Notes: generated from the letters alone by a model not told the origin. A stretch of DNA of 64,000 nt from Trichoplax sp. H2 (GCA_003344405.1 NOWV01000120.1:1-64000), one strand, 5' to 3'. Positions 12,729 to 26,733 are shown, numbered from the stretch's first letter. Made by a program: numbers and translations.

Positions 12729-14425
12729 CTAGATTGGATTGTTTTACTACTTACTAGTCGGTTCTGTTGTTAGCTACAATATTGATATCCATTGATGCAA
12801 ATATTTATATTGTAATCATTTCAGTTGATGCAAAATCTCTCATGCAATTTGTTTGTTTACACCGTCATTGACTATGACTGAGTGGAGTTATGCAAGCAGG
12901 GTTGAGACCGTGTATGACTAGAATCTTGGATTAGATTATTTTACTACTTACTACTCAGTCCTATAGACAGTTACAATATTGATATCCATTGATGGAGTAT
13001 CAAATGTCCATAATCGTTTGAGTAGATGGCTAGATGCAAACTCTCTTATGTAATTTGATTGCTTACACCATCGTTGACTGTGACTGAGTAAAGTAACGCA
13101 GGCTGAGACTGTGTATAACTATAATCTTGGGTTAGATGGTTTGACTACTTACTAGTCAGTCCTGTAGATAGTTACAGTATTGATATCCATGGATGGAGTA
13201 TCAAATGTCCATAATCGTTTGAGTAGATGGCTAGATGCAAACTCTCTTATGCAATTTGATTGTTTACACCATCGTTGACTGTGGCTGAGTAAAGTAACGC
13301 AAGCAGAGACTGTGTATAACTATAATCTTGGGTTAGATGGTTGGACTACTTACTAGTCAGTCCTGCAGATAGTTACAATCCATTGATGGAGTATCAAATG
13401 TCCATAATCGTTTGAGTAGATGGCTAGATGCAAAATCTCTCATGCAATTGGTTTGTTTACATTGTCATTGACTATGAGTAGAGTAATGCAAGCATAGACT
13501 GTGTACAGTATGACTACAATCTCGGACTGGATTATTTTACTACAGGATTTACTAGTCGGACCTGTAGACAACTACAATATTGATATCCATTGATGGAGTA
13601 TCAAATGTTCATCATCATTGGAGTAGATGACTAGATGCAAAATCTCTCATGCAATTGGTTCGTTTACACCGTCGTTGACTGTGAGTGAGTAGAGTAATGC
13701 AAGCAGAGACTGTGTATGACTAGAATCTTGGATTAGATTATTTTACTACAGGACTTACTAGTCGGACCTGTAGACAACTACAATATTGATATCCATTGAT
13801 GGAGTATCAAATGTTCATCATCATTGGAGTAGATGACTAGAAGCAAAATCTCTCACGCAATTGGTTTGTTTACATTATCATTGACTATGAGTAGAGTAAT
13901 GCAAGCAGAGGCTGTGTATGATTAGAATCTCGGACTGGATTATTTTACTACAGGATTTACTAGTCGGACCTGTAGACAACTACAATATTGATATCCATTG
14001 ATGGAGTATCAAATGTTCATCATCATTAGAGTAGATGACTAGAAGCAAAATCTCTGATGCAATTGGTTTGTTTACATTATCATTAATTATGAGTAGAGTA
14101 ATGCAAGCAGATATTCATTGATGGAGTATCAAATGTTCATCATCATTGGAGTAGATGACTAGATGCAAAATCTGTCATGCAATTGGTTCGTTTACACCAT
14201 CGTTGAATGTGACTGAGTAAAGTAATGCAAGCAGAGACTGTGTATGACTAGAATCTTGGATTAGATTATTTTACTACAGGACTTACTAGTCGGACCTGTA
14301 GACAACTACAATATTGATATCCATTGATGGAGTATCAAATGTTCATCATCATTGGAGTAGATGACTAGAAGCAAAATCTGTCATGCAATTGGTTTGTTTA
14401 CCTTGCTATTGATGAGTCGAGGAAT
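12729..14425. repeat. Satellite array, about nine monomers of about 200 bp
   Basis: A unit containing the word gatatccattgatggagtat recurs at 12784, 12981, 13182, 13378 (partly deleted), 13582, 13788, 13990, 14110 and 14316. Spacing is therefore 196-206 bp except for one truncated unit of 120 bp. Copies 2-4 share the variant tccataatcgtttgag, while later copies share ttcatcatcattggag, so variants are grouped by position. No open frame crosses the units. The array sits between the GT14 gene and the HPS5 promoter region. Confidence 0.95.
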
Positions 14426-14682
14426 GGCAAGCAAGGTGGAGACGGTGTGTTTCATGCAGATCATTTTATCCAATGCACGACTATAATCACGACCGGTGTG
14501 ACAGCGTCACTATCGTCTCGCCAAGGACTGTTTAGTCATTTGGTCATCATAGGAAAATCACGCGCAATAACTCAGTACAATACTTTACAATCAGTCCGGT
14601 ACTGTAGTTGGAAGAGTACAATGTTCCAAAATCGTCTAAATTTCATAGCTGTTCACTAGAAAATGTTCTCGGTCGAATGGAT

Positions 14683-14845
14683 TGTATACTATACTGTACA
14701 GTGTACAGTACTTACTATCATACTGTACTGTACACTCTGTGTTCAGTAATACAGTACAGTACAGTATTACAGTATTACAGTATTACTGTATTACTGTATT
14801 ACTGTATTACTGTATTCCTGTATTACTGTATTCCTGTATTACTGT
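14683..14845. repeat. GTAC-palindrome cluster and ctgtatta microsatellite
   Basis: Alternating gtacagtac/gtactgtac words run into a short tandem array of actgtatt units. Frames through it read as runs of Cys-Thr-Val/Tyr and are not genes. It ends about 400 bp before the HPS5 start codon. Confidence 0.9.
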
Positions 14846-15239
14846 GCGCTCACTTGCACCCGGCTAGTCTCCATCAAAGTTTCAAGGATGAAAGCATGGC
14901 AACCAACTTGCTAAGTTAATTTCGATCAACGATCACGCATTTCCTTATAGCTTATTACAACAAGTAGTGGCATTACTCAGAGAGATTGGCAATAGTGGAT
15001 GATTGCACCTTGACACGGATGTAGGATTGTGATGGTGTATTGTTGTAATAGTAGCCCATCAATTTCAGCAGTATTGTAGAATGATGTAATGGATGCTAGC
15101 AGCAGCTTGGCTAAGCGAGATCAATGACCTAATTCATTTTACCACCATTGACCAAACTATTGATATCTTGGTCATATCGACGATTAAACCATTGATTGAA
15201 GCTTAATTTCATAGTAACAATCTCTCGTTGATAACAATC

Positions 15240-18200
15240 ATGGCTTCTTCGGTTGGCTACTCTGATTCTGAAAGTTCTGTTGCCAATCCAACAGTAACTA
15301 CTGATCGTCCAACGCCTTACATACTTTTCGAACAAGGTATGCTAGATGAACTGATGACACCGATTCGCTCGTCAATTCGGACAAAAGTAAGTATTTTACT
15401 ATTTCATGCCTGTTCAGAACATTGAAATGATGGCATCTCTCTTACGAAGCCTGTTTGTACTTGTACTTAAATAGACCACCTCTCTAGGATAGTGATTATC
15501 GTCAACAAAATTACGATCATTAATTCATTTTATTGTCAACTAACTGTACTGTCATTAACCTGCAGGCTACACTGCACACTCGTCGCTACATTTCAATTTG
15601 AGTTTTACACTCATGTTGGAACCATCTTGGACTACATCATGACGTCATAAAATGTAATAACCGATAAAAGTCATGATTAGACCAATAGCAACAGCATTAA
15701 ATTGAACTGAGCCTTTTTCAGATCTAGTCATGATACATTCTTAGAGAATGAAAGGAAATAAAAGTACAGAGTGCACCAAAGCACCGATAATGTCCACTAG
15801 TAATAAAAGTATGATGTCATTCCTAAGAAAAAACAGCCCATAATCAATTTATATTACACTGTACTGTATGGATGATTGACCAAATATTCATATAGATGCA
15901 ATAGCTTCAACAAACGGACAACTTAATTAGCATTACTATCTGTGTGGACGTACGTAAACATAAACTCATTCATTACTTTCGATGGTTATCAATTGTAATG
16001 GCAGTGATCATTCTATCAAAGATTTTGTATCATCAGTCCGAAGTACTTCCATTTCTTTCATAATTAAATCTGTAGCAGGCATCATACGGTATAAAGCTAA
16101 AGCTTGATGGTATATATACATCCATATACCATTATCGCTTAATGACTTTGTTTGCATAAAAATCAACACGAATAATGATGAAAATAGTATTGATATCTAA
16201 CTAATCGGATATTATGAGCACAAGCATAAATTCATTTGGCATTATCAATTTGCAGTAGCAATCATTTATTAAATCCACCTTGATTACTTGTTTTTGTCGA
16301 TTGCGATAGCTTTGCTGTGCCATGATTTAATCTAAATGAATTACAATGAAACTTCATTACGATGCCATTATCGAATGTAAAGCTTAAGTGAGAATAATAG
16401 ACTCTGAACCAATGTTAACTGATCGTATGTTATTTGATTTACAGTATGTCTGTATGGCTGTTTCACGATGTTATATCATCATGGGATCCAACAATGCAGC
16501 ACTCTACTGCTTTGGAAGAGCCAATGTACGATTCCGACAACTGCTGACGCATAAAGACATGAAAGGATGTGCATCTGTTGTCAAGATATCAGTTAATGAA
16601 GCCTATGCAGCCGTAGGCACCCGGTTAGTACTATAAATCTATTATTTTTAGCTACGACCACAAAGTTAAATTTGTGCAGTGTATTATGAAATTACTTACA
16701 GATCAGTGCAATTCATTGTAATATGCAATCGTCTAATTGCAAGTATTTACACATTTTTTGTTATACACATCTACTCTGACGTAATTGTAAGATGGTACAA
16801 CAATTATTGATCATAAATAACATTTCTTTCCTTGTAGAGATGGCCTGATATACATTTGGCAGCTCAATTTGAACACCAAATTAAAACCAAAGGTAAGACC
16901 ACAGTCTGGATATAACTCTACTGTATGCTGGTTCAACTTTTGAAGTGATTACATTATTAAAAGAAGACTAGTCTGCTGTGCCATGACTAAGAAATGAATA
17001 CTATTAAACAAATGCATCCAGTAAGGGATTGAATCTGTCGATCTCTCTTTAATTCCTTTTTCACAACGTTAAAGCTATTATGCATAGAAAAAGAACATCA
17101 AGGAGCAACTATTACAGCATTATGCTGGGATCAACAAAGTACACGTGTATTTACTGGGGATGATAAGGGCAAGGTGTCGATTACTAAATTTCCTGTTGGA
17201 AAGGTAGGTTACTATAAATAGGTTGTCATAACGTTTAGCGTTAGATATTTACTTCTAATGCCCAGATTTAACTTGTTTCGTTACGATATAATGTCAATAT
17301 TATTACGCATAAATCATTTCATAACTGATAAAAATATACTTTGAGGTATACGTCAGTTAATAATAAATCTCATCGTAATCTTAATCTAAATAAAATATTT
17401 TGCTTGGACATGACATGTAATGCTCCAGGCATCAAGATTATTATCATTAAGTTCCTCCGTGGCTATCATGCGCAACGAAAATTATATAGTCCAGCTAGAT
17501 TTCCATTCAAATAAACTATTGGTATCCACAATAACTCAGTGCTATATCTGTAACCTTCTTAGGTAAGATCATTAATTCTAGTTTAAAGAGTTATGATCGC
17601 TCTAAACGAGGCGATATATTTTGGCAACAATTGCACATAGGTAATAAATCAAAAGAGCAGCCACTTAAATTATTCGAGCAATCTGTAGGAGATTTGATGA
17701 AATAAAATTTCTTAGCCTTATCAAATATTAATTCATACAATCTATCTTACAGTGAACAAGCTGCCCAAGTAGGCAAAAAACCGCGGTAAGTAGTTCTCCA
17801 ATAATGCATTGGTTTTAGACTCTGCATGATATCAAAATAAAAGTTTCTAGTGTCTACATTTTATATGGAACAATTACTCAATCTAGGAACGGAATGTACG
17901 GAGGCTGTTTCTGTCATGGTACTAATGACCGATCGCAAAATGCTACTCCATTTATTTATTGTGCCCGGCCTGGCTCGAGATTATGGAAGGTAGATTCTGC
18001 CCTAAAGCTCATACACATTACTGATTGGTAATTTTTATCCTTAGTATACAGATATTATTGTTGATTTTAGGTCGATTTTGAAGGAACGGTCTTATCAACA
18101 CAGCAATATAAGAACTTATTAGCTGTACCACCATTACCTATCGTAGGCATCAAGTTAGTAGATTTTATCATCATAAATTAAAAGTATTTCAGTCAATTTT

Positions 18201-21200
18201 CATAAAAGCAACACTGACATTTAACCTATTTTTGCTAGTCGACATTTTCAAATACCAAAAGATTCTTCTAATGGGAATTGGAATCCACAGTCATTGAACT
18301 TTGCAAAATTACAACCGATTAGGTGCGAATTTTAGACGAATATACAGTAGCAATTATAACGATCTTACTCATCGATTTTAATTTCGGAATTTTATTATAT
18401 TCGTCCGTTTGTAAAATTAACTACAATATCTTGCAACGATCAACGGAATTATTTTAGAAATCGTTTCATTATCACCTGGGCTGCTTCTATGCTATACGTC
18501 TTTGATCCACAATCTGTCAAAGTTATAGGATGGTATAACGCTTATGAAGGTAAATCCATTTTGTTTACTCATTAAATCTGCATTAAAATCTTAGAATAGA
18601 AGTGATTTTGTTAATAGGTATTATCGACGTAATTACTCTCGGCCGTGAAACCTATGTCTTATTATCGGACTCTAGCGAGCAGTTAAGCGTGGTTAAGCTT
18701 ACCATGATATCAGCAGAAGATAGCATAAGTAAACTTATTGATAACTGTCTTTGGCAGCAGGCTGCTTGGGTAAATTGTTGATATAACAGTTCAGAGATTG
18801 AATATCACCAATATCTAAAATATCTATAGACAAGTTGAATTGAAACGCATTCAATTGTTTTATATATAGATTGCTTGCAAGTACAACGATAGGATAATGT
18901 TAGAATTCACTAGAGCTGTTTTGCCTGCCTCCAAGTTAGAAAACTTGAAGGATATGGTTAAGGATATAGATCCCTTAATATGTGAACAGCTTGAAGATTT
19001 ATGTAAACTTGCACAGTCACAGAGCGAAAGGCGAATATTAGGCAGTTATACATCATATTACTCCGAGAGTGAACAAGAAGGCCTATATCCATCTCGTTAT
19101 TTGGGCTTTAAACAGGAAGATACCGTATCAAACGATGAATCGGATAGTAGCGCAGCTCTACCATCGGAAGAAGAAAGTTTCATGTCAGATTCAAAATCAA
19201 TTATAAGCGACTTATCATCACGAGCCGATGGGGAGTTTGATTTTGAAAATCGAGTAACTGGAGAATTTAAAAATGCGCTAGTGAGCAATAAAATGAAAGC
19301 TATCGGTAACAAGAATTATACTCATCAGGAACTCTTTGTTAGCTCTGCTACGGCTGCTGAGATACCACCTGCTTTAAATGATAGTGATAATGCATCAGTT
19401 ACTACCCCAAAGCAAGTTATTACTACTGCAGATAATGATCAATCTATTAGCGACACTGGGGTTACAGAAAACTCCGTAACAGATGTTGATGGTGAAGTCA
19501 AAAGTTCTCCTAATGCGGTGAAGGACACAGCACCTACTGCGTTCAGTTCGGCAATTTTGGACAAGTCACCCAGTACCGTGTTTGACAATCCATCTGCTAC
19601 CCCGGCGATTCTACAAACAACTGAAGATACACATAGTGATAAGAATGATAATCCATCCTGTAATACTACTGAAAATGTATTAGTTCTGGTAAAGGACACT
19701 CCTGGAGAATTTAGCAATCGAACAAACATTCAGTCTTTAAATGCCGATGATCAATCTGATGTAATTGTAGTCGAGAGGGTAAAACGAAAAGGAAGATCTA
19801 CTCGCGTGACAATTGCTTCACCGAAGAAACTTACTCCTGTAAAACAAAAACGTCCTGGCAAAAAATCAAGGAATAAAGTAGTAGATGATAATGGTAACAT
19901 CGAAGAAAATTTAAAGGAAGACCTTGCTCAGATTAATCTAGCCGCTGATAACAGCAATACTACTATAAGAAAGATTAAGGAAACCGACAGCAACAAGGCT
20001 GATAGTAACCCTGAGATTATCGATGAAAATCTAAATGGTAACGCCGAATTGAAAGAGAGTAATAGAGAAACTAACGGATATGATAAAAGCGAACCTACAG
20101 TAAAGTCTTCCAATTCTTCTCCCGAAAACCAAAGTATTACCCCTGCTAATGATGTCCCCAGAGGCGTTCAGCTCAAAAGAGAAGATAAAGAAAACGTAGA
20201 CTGTACCGATAATGCTTTATCCCTCTTATCAGAAATCTACCATCCGAGCTCAAAATACCCTGCCGAGATTGCAAAATTTCATAGTCATACTATACAATTA
20301 AGGTAATTAGCGTTAGAGTACTGTTTAATGTTCTTAGCTTTAAATGATTGGCCATTGTATCATGACATTGCTCTTTATAATCTTAATCTTATAGGAAAAA
20401 ATTAAAAAATCGTAATTTGCTATACAATTTTGAGGAAAGTTATTGCCATATTAGCGAATGGCTTACACAATTAGATGAAATCTACGAAATTTATGGGGAA
20501 TCGTGCACAGACTACCGTCCTAATATGAATGAGTGCACAGTATCTACTAGAATGCCACTGGATCCAACCATTTTTGATTTGAAAGCAATTGAAGACATCA
20601 GATATCTAACTACTCTCGCATTTGACACTTGTGTTTACCATCAGCCCTTAGGTAGTCCTGTTAGTGATCAAGGTATCGACAAGAAATCACTATTTCAGTA
20701 TGTGTCATCGCCTAATGGTGACTGGAATAATAATAGTATCCAGGATTTTCAAGCTGCAGTGTTTTTATGTCGGTACTTTTATCTCTTGGACTTGAAGCAC
20801 GTACGGGGCTCATTAGCTTTACGATTTAATCACAAAACCATTACATATCAGGCGCTTATCAATTGTTTGTGTAAAGGTAAGGATAAAATATCGCATCAGA
20901 TTTATAGTGCTTCATCGTGAGGTAAAATTTTCAGTATTGATTAATCATATTTGTAGGTATAACAGTAAGACAAGAACTTTCGAAACAATTAAGGAACGCA
21001 GATGGAGAGGAATTAAACCTACTATATTTGATTTACAGGTGCATCGCAGAAAAATTGATTATAATTATCAGTCATAGGACTCCTACGCTTGCTTTAAAAT
21101 ACGGATATCTGTAAAATTATCGCTCCATTTATTTTTAGTTTCTTACATATTGCATGTGTTTTTTATTTTTAGAAAAATTAAAGAAGATCCGATGATAATA

Positions 21201-23515
21201 TCTGAACTACTATCTAGTGTACGATCAAATATTGATCTTTGGGAAATTGCTCAGTTATTTATGATGAGAATCTATGAAGTAGAATTTTATTCATTTCAAG
21301 AGAAAGAAGAGCAGATATCGACTGTTTACAAAGCATTTTCTCGCTACTGGACGAATATACCATTAAACTTAAAGTTGAGAAAGAAGGCACTTCGACGCTT
21401 TTGCAACGATCACGACAGCGTGGTATTCTTTTTCGAGGCGATGCTATACGTGGATGCAAAAAATAGTTCAGAAATTGCTTTGAAATGTCTGTGTAGTCAT
21501 CCAAGGTCGGTGTTTAAGATTATCTTTAAATTTCATTAATATTATTTGATAATATACATCGCATGCCATTCATTCATAGGAGTGGAGCTCATCTTTACAG
21601 CTGGGGAGGACAAGAGTTCATCGATGAAATGTTAGATTTATGTTTAAATGTAATTAAGTCATCCCACACCAAACGAAGTTTACTTAAGGTCTGCAGAACT
21701 AGTGGGTAAGTATAGCTGCTAATGACTGCTTTCGAATAATTATTCAAAAATATAGAATTCACTAAGAAAACTTTTAGTCTAACTGGCATTTATTTACTTT
21801 ATTAGATACTGGATTGGATATATTCGTTTATGCTTACATTTAGAAATGTTAGATGAAGCGGTAGCGTGTGCTACACAATTAGGAGATGCCAATTTGATCT
21901 ATAATAAAATGGATAAGGCACTATTCAAGGAAGGTTAGAACAATAGATTTTAGAATGCATTTCACATCCGGTATAATTTCCTGTGATACGCAAACAATTA
22001 AAGTTCTTTCATGTTTTATAGCAATTTTCTGTACATCTCTAATACGCAAAAACTAAAATAGTTCAAAACTTTGTTGTTAAGATTTTTTAGTTGATAACTT
22101 AGAAAGTTGGTCACTATTCCTAAGAAAGTTGATCTTGTATCGAAAGCTCCACTTGCGAAATGAAGATGGGAAAGAAATCAAATCAGTCACATTGCACTGT
22201 TTAAGCTGCAATAAGCAGCTGCCAGAGAATATCACTTTGGATAATGGTATTTTTTGGTCTGTTAGTATAACCTGGGAAGATGCCATTTTACGGTTGTTAA
22301 ATGTGCAAGGTTCACGTACTGCATTACAAATCCTTTCCGAACTGAAACTTGAAGGCAATTACTTGCCTTCTACATTTTTCGCTAAAATAATGGATATAGC
22401 CGTACTTGAAAAACAAGAGGAGTAAGCTATAAAAGTATTTTCTGAAATTGTTCATCAATTTTTTGATCTTGCATTTAAAACTGTATGAATCGTTACTACT
22501 AGATCTGCAGTTTACGAAATCCTTGAACATGTAGATGCATTTTATTGGCTCCAACAAAGTGAATCTTTACCGCACCATGTAAGCATGACTTACTAGTTTT
22601 TAATGACGATTTTATCCTGCCTAATTTATCGTTATTGGAGTAGTCTCATTTTAACCAATTTTTATATGATGATTAAGATTTTCTCAATTTAATAACTTCA
22701 TACAAAATAGATACTCGCTATAAATGAGGTAGAGAAAGCTAGCAATCTTTCTAAGCAAGATTTAGAAGATCCGAATTTAATGGTTTGTATCGTGCAACTA
22801 TGTTACTATACTTCGATCACTATTGCAATGTTAAATGTAAGTTGCAGAATAAAGATGATCATCCATATTGCAGGCTTACTACGAGGAAGCGGCAAAAATG
22901 TTTCGGTCACCTGAAAATATGGGTATGCGCACTTCTCATTAATTTTAAATTTTCATTCTAATTGCTAAAATATATCACTATTATTTTTAATAAAGCTTGT
23001 CAGTGGGGAACAACCGTAGATATACAAAGGTAACACAGCTAATAGAATAAAAAAACTAGTTTATTTCTTATTCATTTATCATCTAATTATAACGATCTTA
23101 GAAGAAAGTGAATTTCTGATAACTGTTATTTGCTGTTGCTTTTTGACTTTATATAGTCCCTGTCCTATATGCCAGGTTCCGTTAACTGAGGATGTTTCTA
23201 CACATATAGAAGGACTAGCTGCCTTTGACTGTGGTATAATTATGCAACATTTCACTTACCTTATTTGATGGTATTGTTTGTAATTGTGCTTGCTCTAATA
23301 CTTTATGTATAGGTCATGCTTTTCATAAGATATGTGTTCCTGAGTTAGGATGTCGAATTTGTTTGACAAAAAGTCTCTCAAATAAAGTTGGAGGATCTGT
23401 CCAAAGGCGAAATAATTTGGGCACTGTAGATATAAGAAAGACTATACTCGCAACAAAAAATAACGTAGGCATAATTGATGCTGAAAGAACCAGAAACACA
23501 TTGGGAAATTTATAA
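15240..23515 (+). CDS. HPS5: HPS5 homolog (BLOC-2 subunit) with C-terminal RING-H2 finger
   Basis: About 1,538 residues from 24 exons: 15240-15386, 16445-16623, 16838-16892, 17075-17203, 17429-17562, 17753-17785, 17887-17989, 18071-18153, 18239-18322, 18458-18549, 18618-18769, 18870-20302, 20395-20876, 20957-21038, 21173-21505, 21580-21705, 21806-21933, 22091-22421, 22503-22578, 22711-22782, 22875-about 22922, 22996-23029, 23157-23233, 23313-23515. The N-terminal WD40-like part aligns with human HPS5 (for example TALCWD, YCARPGSR, PPLPIVG). An acidic Ser-rich linker fills the long exon 12. Then comes the alpha-solenoid part with the SWG...GYWIGYIRLCL block. Human HPS5 ends at the point matching exon 19. 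This protein continues about 140 residues with a complete C-x2-C-x19-C-x-H-x2-H-x2-C-x5-C-x2-C finger. In the known family HPS5 acts with HPS3 and HPS6 in lysosome-related organelle trafficking. One edge (exon 21) is uncertain by a base or two. Confidence 0.93.
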
Positions 23516-26164
23516 ATTATTTCGCCTTAATAATTTAAAACGTATCTTCTTTTAATGTATATACATACAGATATTCAATTTATTTACATAGATACATTTT
23601 ATATTTGTAAGATTATAAAATATTGTGATATCTATTTGGCAACATCATGTTACTAACGTGCTAACGAGTTGTACAGTACTGTTTCACACTGATATCATAC
23701 AGTACCGAGCGTTATTAATTCCTTAGCTATATATAGAGTGTTATTTTGCAAGTGATAGAAATTTATATTCATTCATAGATAGTCGATACGACAACGTTTA
23801 CAAACTAAATCTGATCTAAAAAACCTTACATAATACGTCTGCAAAGACTTTAAATTTATCGCTTTTGTTTATATAAATATAATACTTGAATACAATTGAA
23901 CGTAAATCTTGAATATATTTTAAATTCCATTGAAAAATCTATTTTATCATTCTAAATTTATGTATGATCCTTCGTCAATGTTCAATTTTTCTTTTCTGTC
24001 TAAATTTTATCGTTGTACCGCAGAATGTTCTTTCGTAGATAGACAATACTTGATATGACGCCAATATATTTTGGACAACTAGGGCTAGATGATGAAATAT
24101 TTCGGTCATTATAATATTATTCTTTATATATGACCCCATTATATTCGCATATGCAGTTGCGAATATAGCTAGCATTTTCTTTGTAATTGATACTTTGTTT
24201 GATTTTTTCTGCTAATTATTGTATTCGCTGTGAATATTTTGGCTACATAATACATGTAGGTATGTTACCGAACCATTATTTGTGCAGCCATACTTTTACA
24301 GCTTACTTGGTCAGGAAAATAGGTTTGTAAATTGTGTCTCAATTTACAGTCAATAATAATGGTTGAAATTTTTGTGTTAAAGTACTCAAACTGCTTCTTA
24401 TACACGGCTTCATTTTCATAATTGAGAATCTATTTCAAGATAAGAATGGCTTAGTATCTGAATTACAATGAAATTGCTACCATGATTCGAGTCTATTAAA
24501 AACGGTGTCATGAATTTTATCAGATGAATATAGCTTATATATTCAATTTTGATGTACATTATGCAACATCTTGTACTAATTCGTATATGTAGAGTAGTTT
24601 TGTAATAAAGATGACTTTCGCAGTTTAATTTATCTGATTAAAGTAAAATATTTAAAACATGACAGATATATCGATACAGGAATAGCAAATTGCGCTACAA
24701 ATAATCACTTTTATTAATGCGATATTGATTATGGTAATGTATCTGTGAAGGACCGCCATAATCAGCGATCGTACCAGTAAACTAATTTATTATATACGCA
24801 TAAGAGTGTACCCGTACGTAATCACATCCTTTTGGTACAGTACATATATATAAACAAAGTTCCACCAACGGAACAAAAACTCACTAATATAAAATTTATA
24901 AAATATGCAAAAACATATTGAAGTTGAAGAGTACTCTTATACGCGTTTTTTTTAGACGCACGTTAGAGTGAGTTAGAGTTGCCATGAGCGTATACAATTT
25001 TATATAACTTTATCCGGTATTAAAAGTTTTCATATTTAATGGAATAGTATCGCCTTTACCGATTAGAAATGGAGTAGCTGATGATTTTGCAATTTCATTT
25101 TACGATACAGTATTATACATCTCACTGTCAATCCTCGAGGTTAACTAGGTTTTTATATTTAATGGAGTGATATCGCATATACCGACTAGAAATTGAGTGG
25201 CTGATGATTTTGCTAGTCATTTTACAGTTCAGTATGTATATTAACCTATATATCACTATCAACGTACGGCCATATTCAACCCGAGCATGAAGTACTACAT
25301 TTATGGTCAATGCCCGAAATGATGTTGCAATTTCATAAATTCATTTTCTTTATTTATATCAATCTATGCAGTGAAATGATCAAAATTTAATTTGTAAAAG
25401 TAATTATACCAAATTAATATTCAAGATATTCGCTATAATGTCTACTGCAATCCCGCATTGATTTCAAATGTCATTTAACTGAGAAGAAGTGTTGTTCAAG
25501 CCATAAGAACTTTCATTTAGAGAAGATCAATGGTGTAACCTGTGCATTAGATACTTTATACTTATATAGTCAGATACTGTCTATACTGTAGATCTACAAG
25601 ATGCAAGAAAAATCTAAGGTTAGATACTAGGATCTAGTTATAGTATGAAGCTGTAGAACTTCGAGGTCTATGAATATAGTTTTCTACGCCAATGCAGTGG
25701 CAGCTAAAGTTGTGACCTGGGAATTTAGGGGAGATGCTGCCGGTTAGGCATGCTATAGCTTGTGACCATAATACAGTTCAGTGCTGTGGAAAATAATATT
25801 TATTAAATTATTTTCGTTGGCTCACACTTTCATAATGTTACATTAAAGTTGTCATCAAAATAAACTACAGTACAGTACGGTGCAATAGGGAGAAAATAAG
25901 CTTCAAGACAATTTAGTATAGAGCAATGGCTCAAGCTTTAACAGTAAAATAAAATTTTCCCAGCACTATTGATTAAACTATTTAATTTATACCGTATCTG
26001 GCCTATCCTAAGGATGTGAAAACGATTTACAGTATTTATTTATTATTATCAAATTAATTAGTTCAATAATAACTGAATAGCTAGGGGAATTTTCTCAAAC
26101 TGCACTGGTACAGACGTACAGACGCCACTTTCTTTTTGACACGTCCACTGACTAGAGGCCCTCT
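23516..26164. other. Intergenic region, no gene recognised
   Basis: AT-rich DNA between HPS5 and a GTAC-palindrome cluster. It holds the short tandem duplication at 25025-25265. Open frames are short and without recognisable domains. Confidence 0.5.
25025..25265. repeat. Tandem duplication, unit about 123 bp
   Basis: Two adjacent diverged copies share the words atatttaatgga, agtagctgatgattttgc/gagtggctgatgattttgc and cattttac. The period measured from atatttaatgg is 123 bp (25032 to 25155). No coding potential is seen. Confidence 0.75.
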
Positions 26165-26412
26165 ATACCATACTGCACACAGTGCACAGTACACTGTCCA
26201 GTATGCCACGTCATCCAAATCTACTGTACCGTTAACATCGACAAGTCGACGACAACTACAGTACAGTACAGTACTGTAAATACTACTACAGTACTGTTGT
26301 AGAACGTACTGTACACTGTACAGTACAGTACAATACCGTACAGTATTCGATCGCTAGAGTACAGTACATTACACTGTAAACTCAGCACAGTACTGTACCG
26401 TGCTGTACCGTG
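26165..26412. repeat. GTAC-palindrome cluster
   Basis: Dense run of cagtac/gtactg words such as acagtacagtactgta, often overlapping each other on both strands. It lies between the 3' side of a putative minus-strand peptide gene and HPS5, about 670 bp upstream of the first nucleobindin gene. Confidence 0.85.
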
Positions 26413-26541
26413 GAAAATCTGCCTGCATCATCATCGGTACTGCGCGTGCGTGTAATCAAACGAGCCATTTGCATTTGGATGACGAGAGTAGGACACTTAC
26501 GTCTATACTGAACTATATGCACAGCAGGGTAGTACAAGTAC

Positions 26542-26733
26542 CTGGGTGAGAGGAATATTAATTGGTTTTAAAGCTCCGACGTTGTCATTTGGAGTTTGAT
26601 ATTCCACCCGTCGTATCATCATCATCGTTGTTAGTTTCGGTGAAGGAAAGACTGCCAAGGATTGATCAGTAAGTGAGCCATAACTGCTTAAAGTGATTAT
26701 TATAGCATAAAACTTCAATAAAGAGAGATTCAT
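26542..26733 (-). CDS. Possible first exon of a small secreted protein
   Basis: A 64-codon exon begins with ATG and encodes a hydrophobic, signal-peptide-like N-terminus (about residues 3-22), then a Ser/Thr- and Met-rich stretch. It ends in a consensus-like donor (cag|gtactt). I could not identify the following exons downstream on the minus strand, so the product is partial and unrecognised. It is divergent from the nucleobindin gene, with about 350 bp between start codons. A chance ORF is possible. Confidence 0.3.

Noticed and set aside
14682-14867. ORFs rich in Tyr, Cys, Thr and Val
   Set aside because: They are produced by the actgtatt/gtacagt repeats in several frames at once; no start context, domain or splice support.
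17582-17721. Open segment after HPS5 exon 5 reading as SLKSYDRSKRG...IGNK, resembling the human IGNKERDG block
   Set aside because: Skipping it and joining 17562 to 17753 gives a segment of exactly the human length with GKKPRNGMYGGCF in the right place, and the segment runs into a stop. It is treated as intron.
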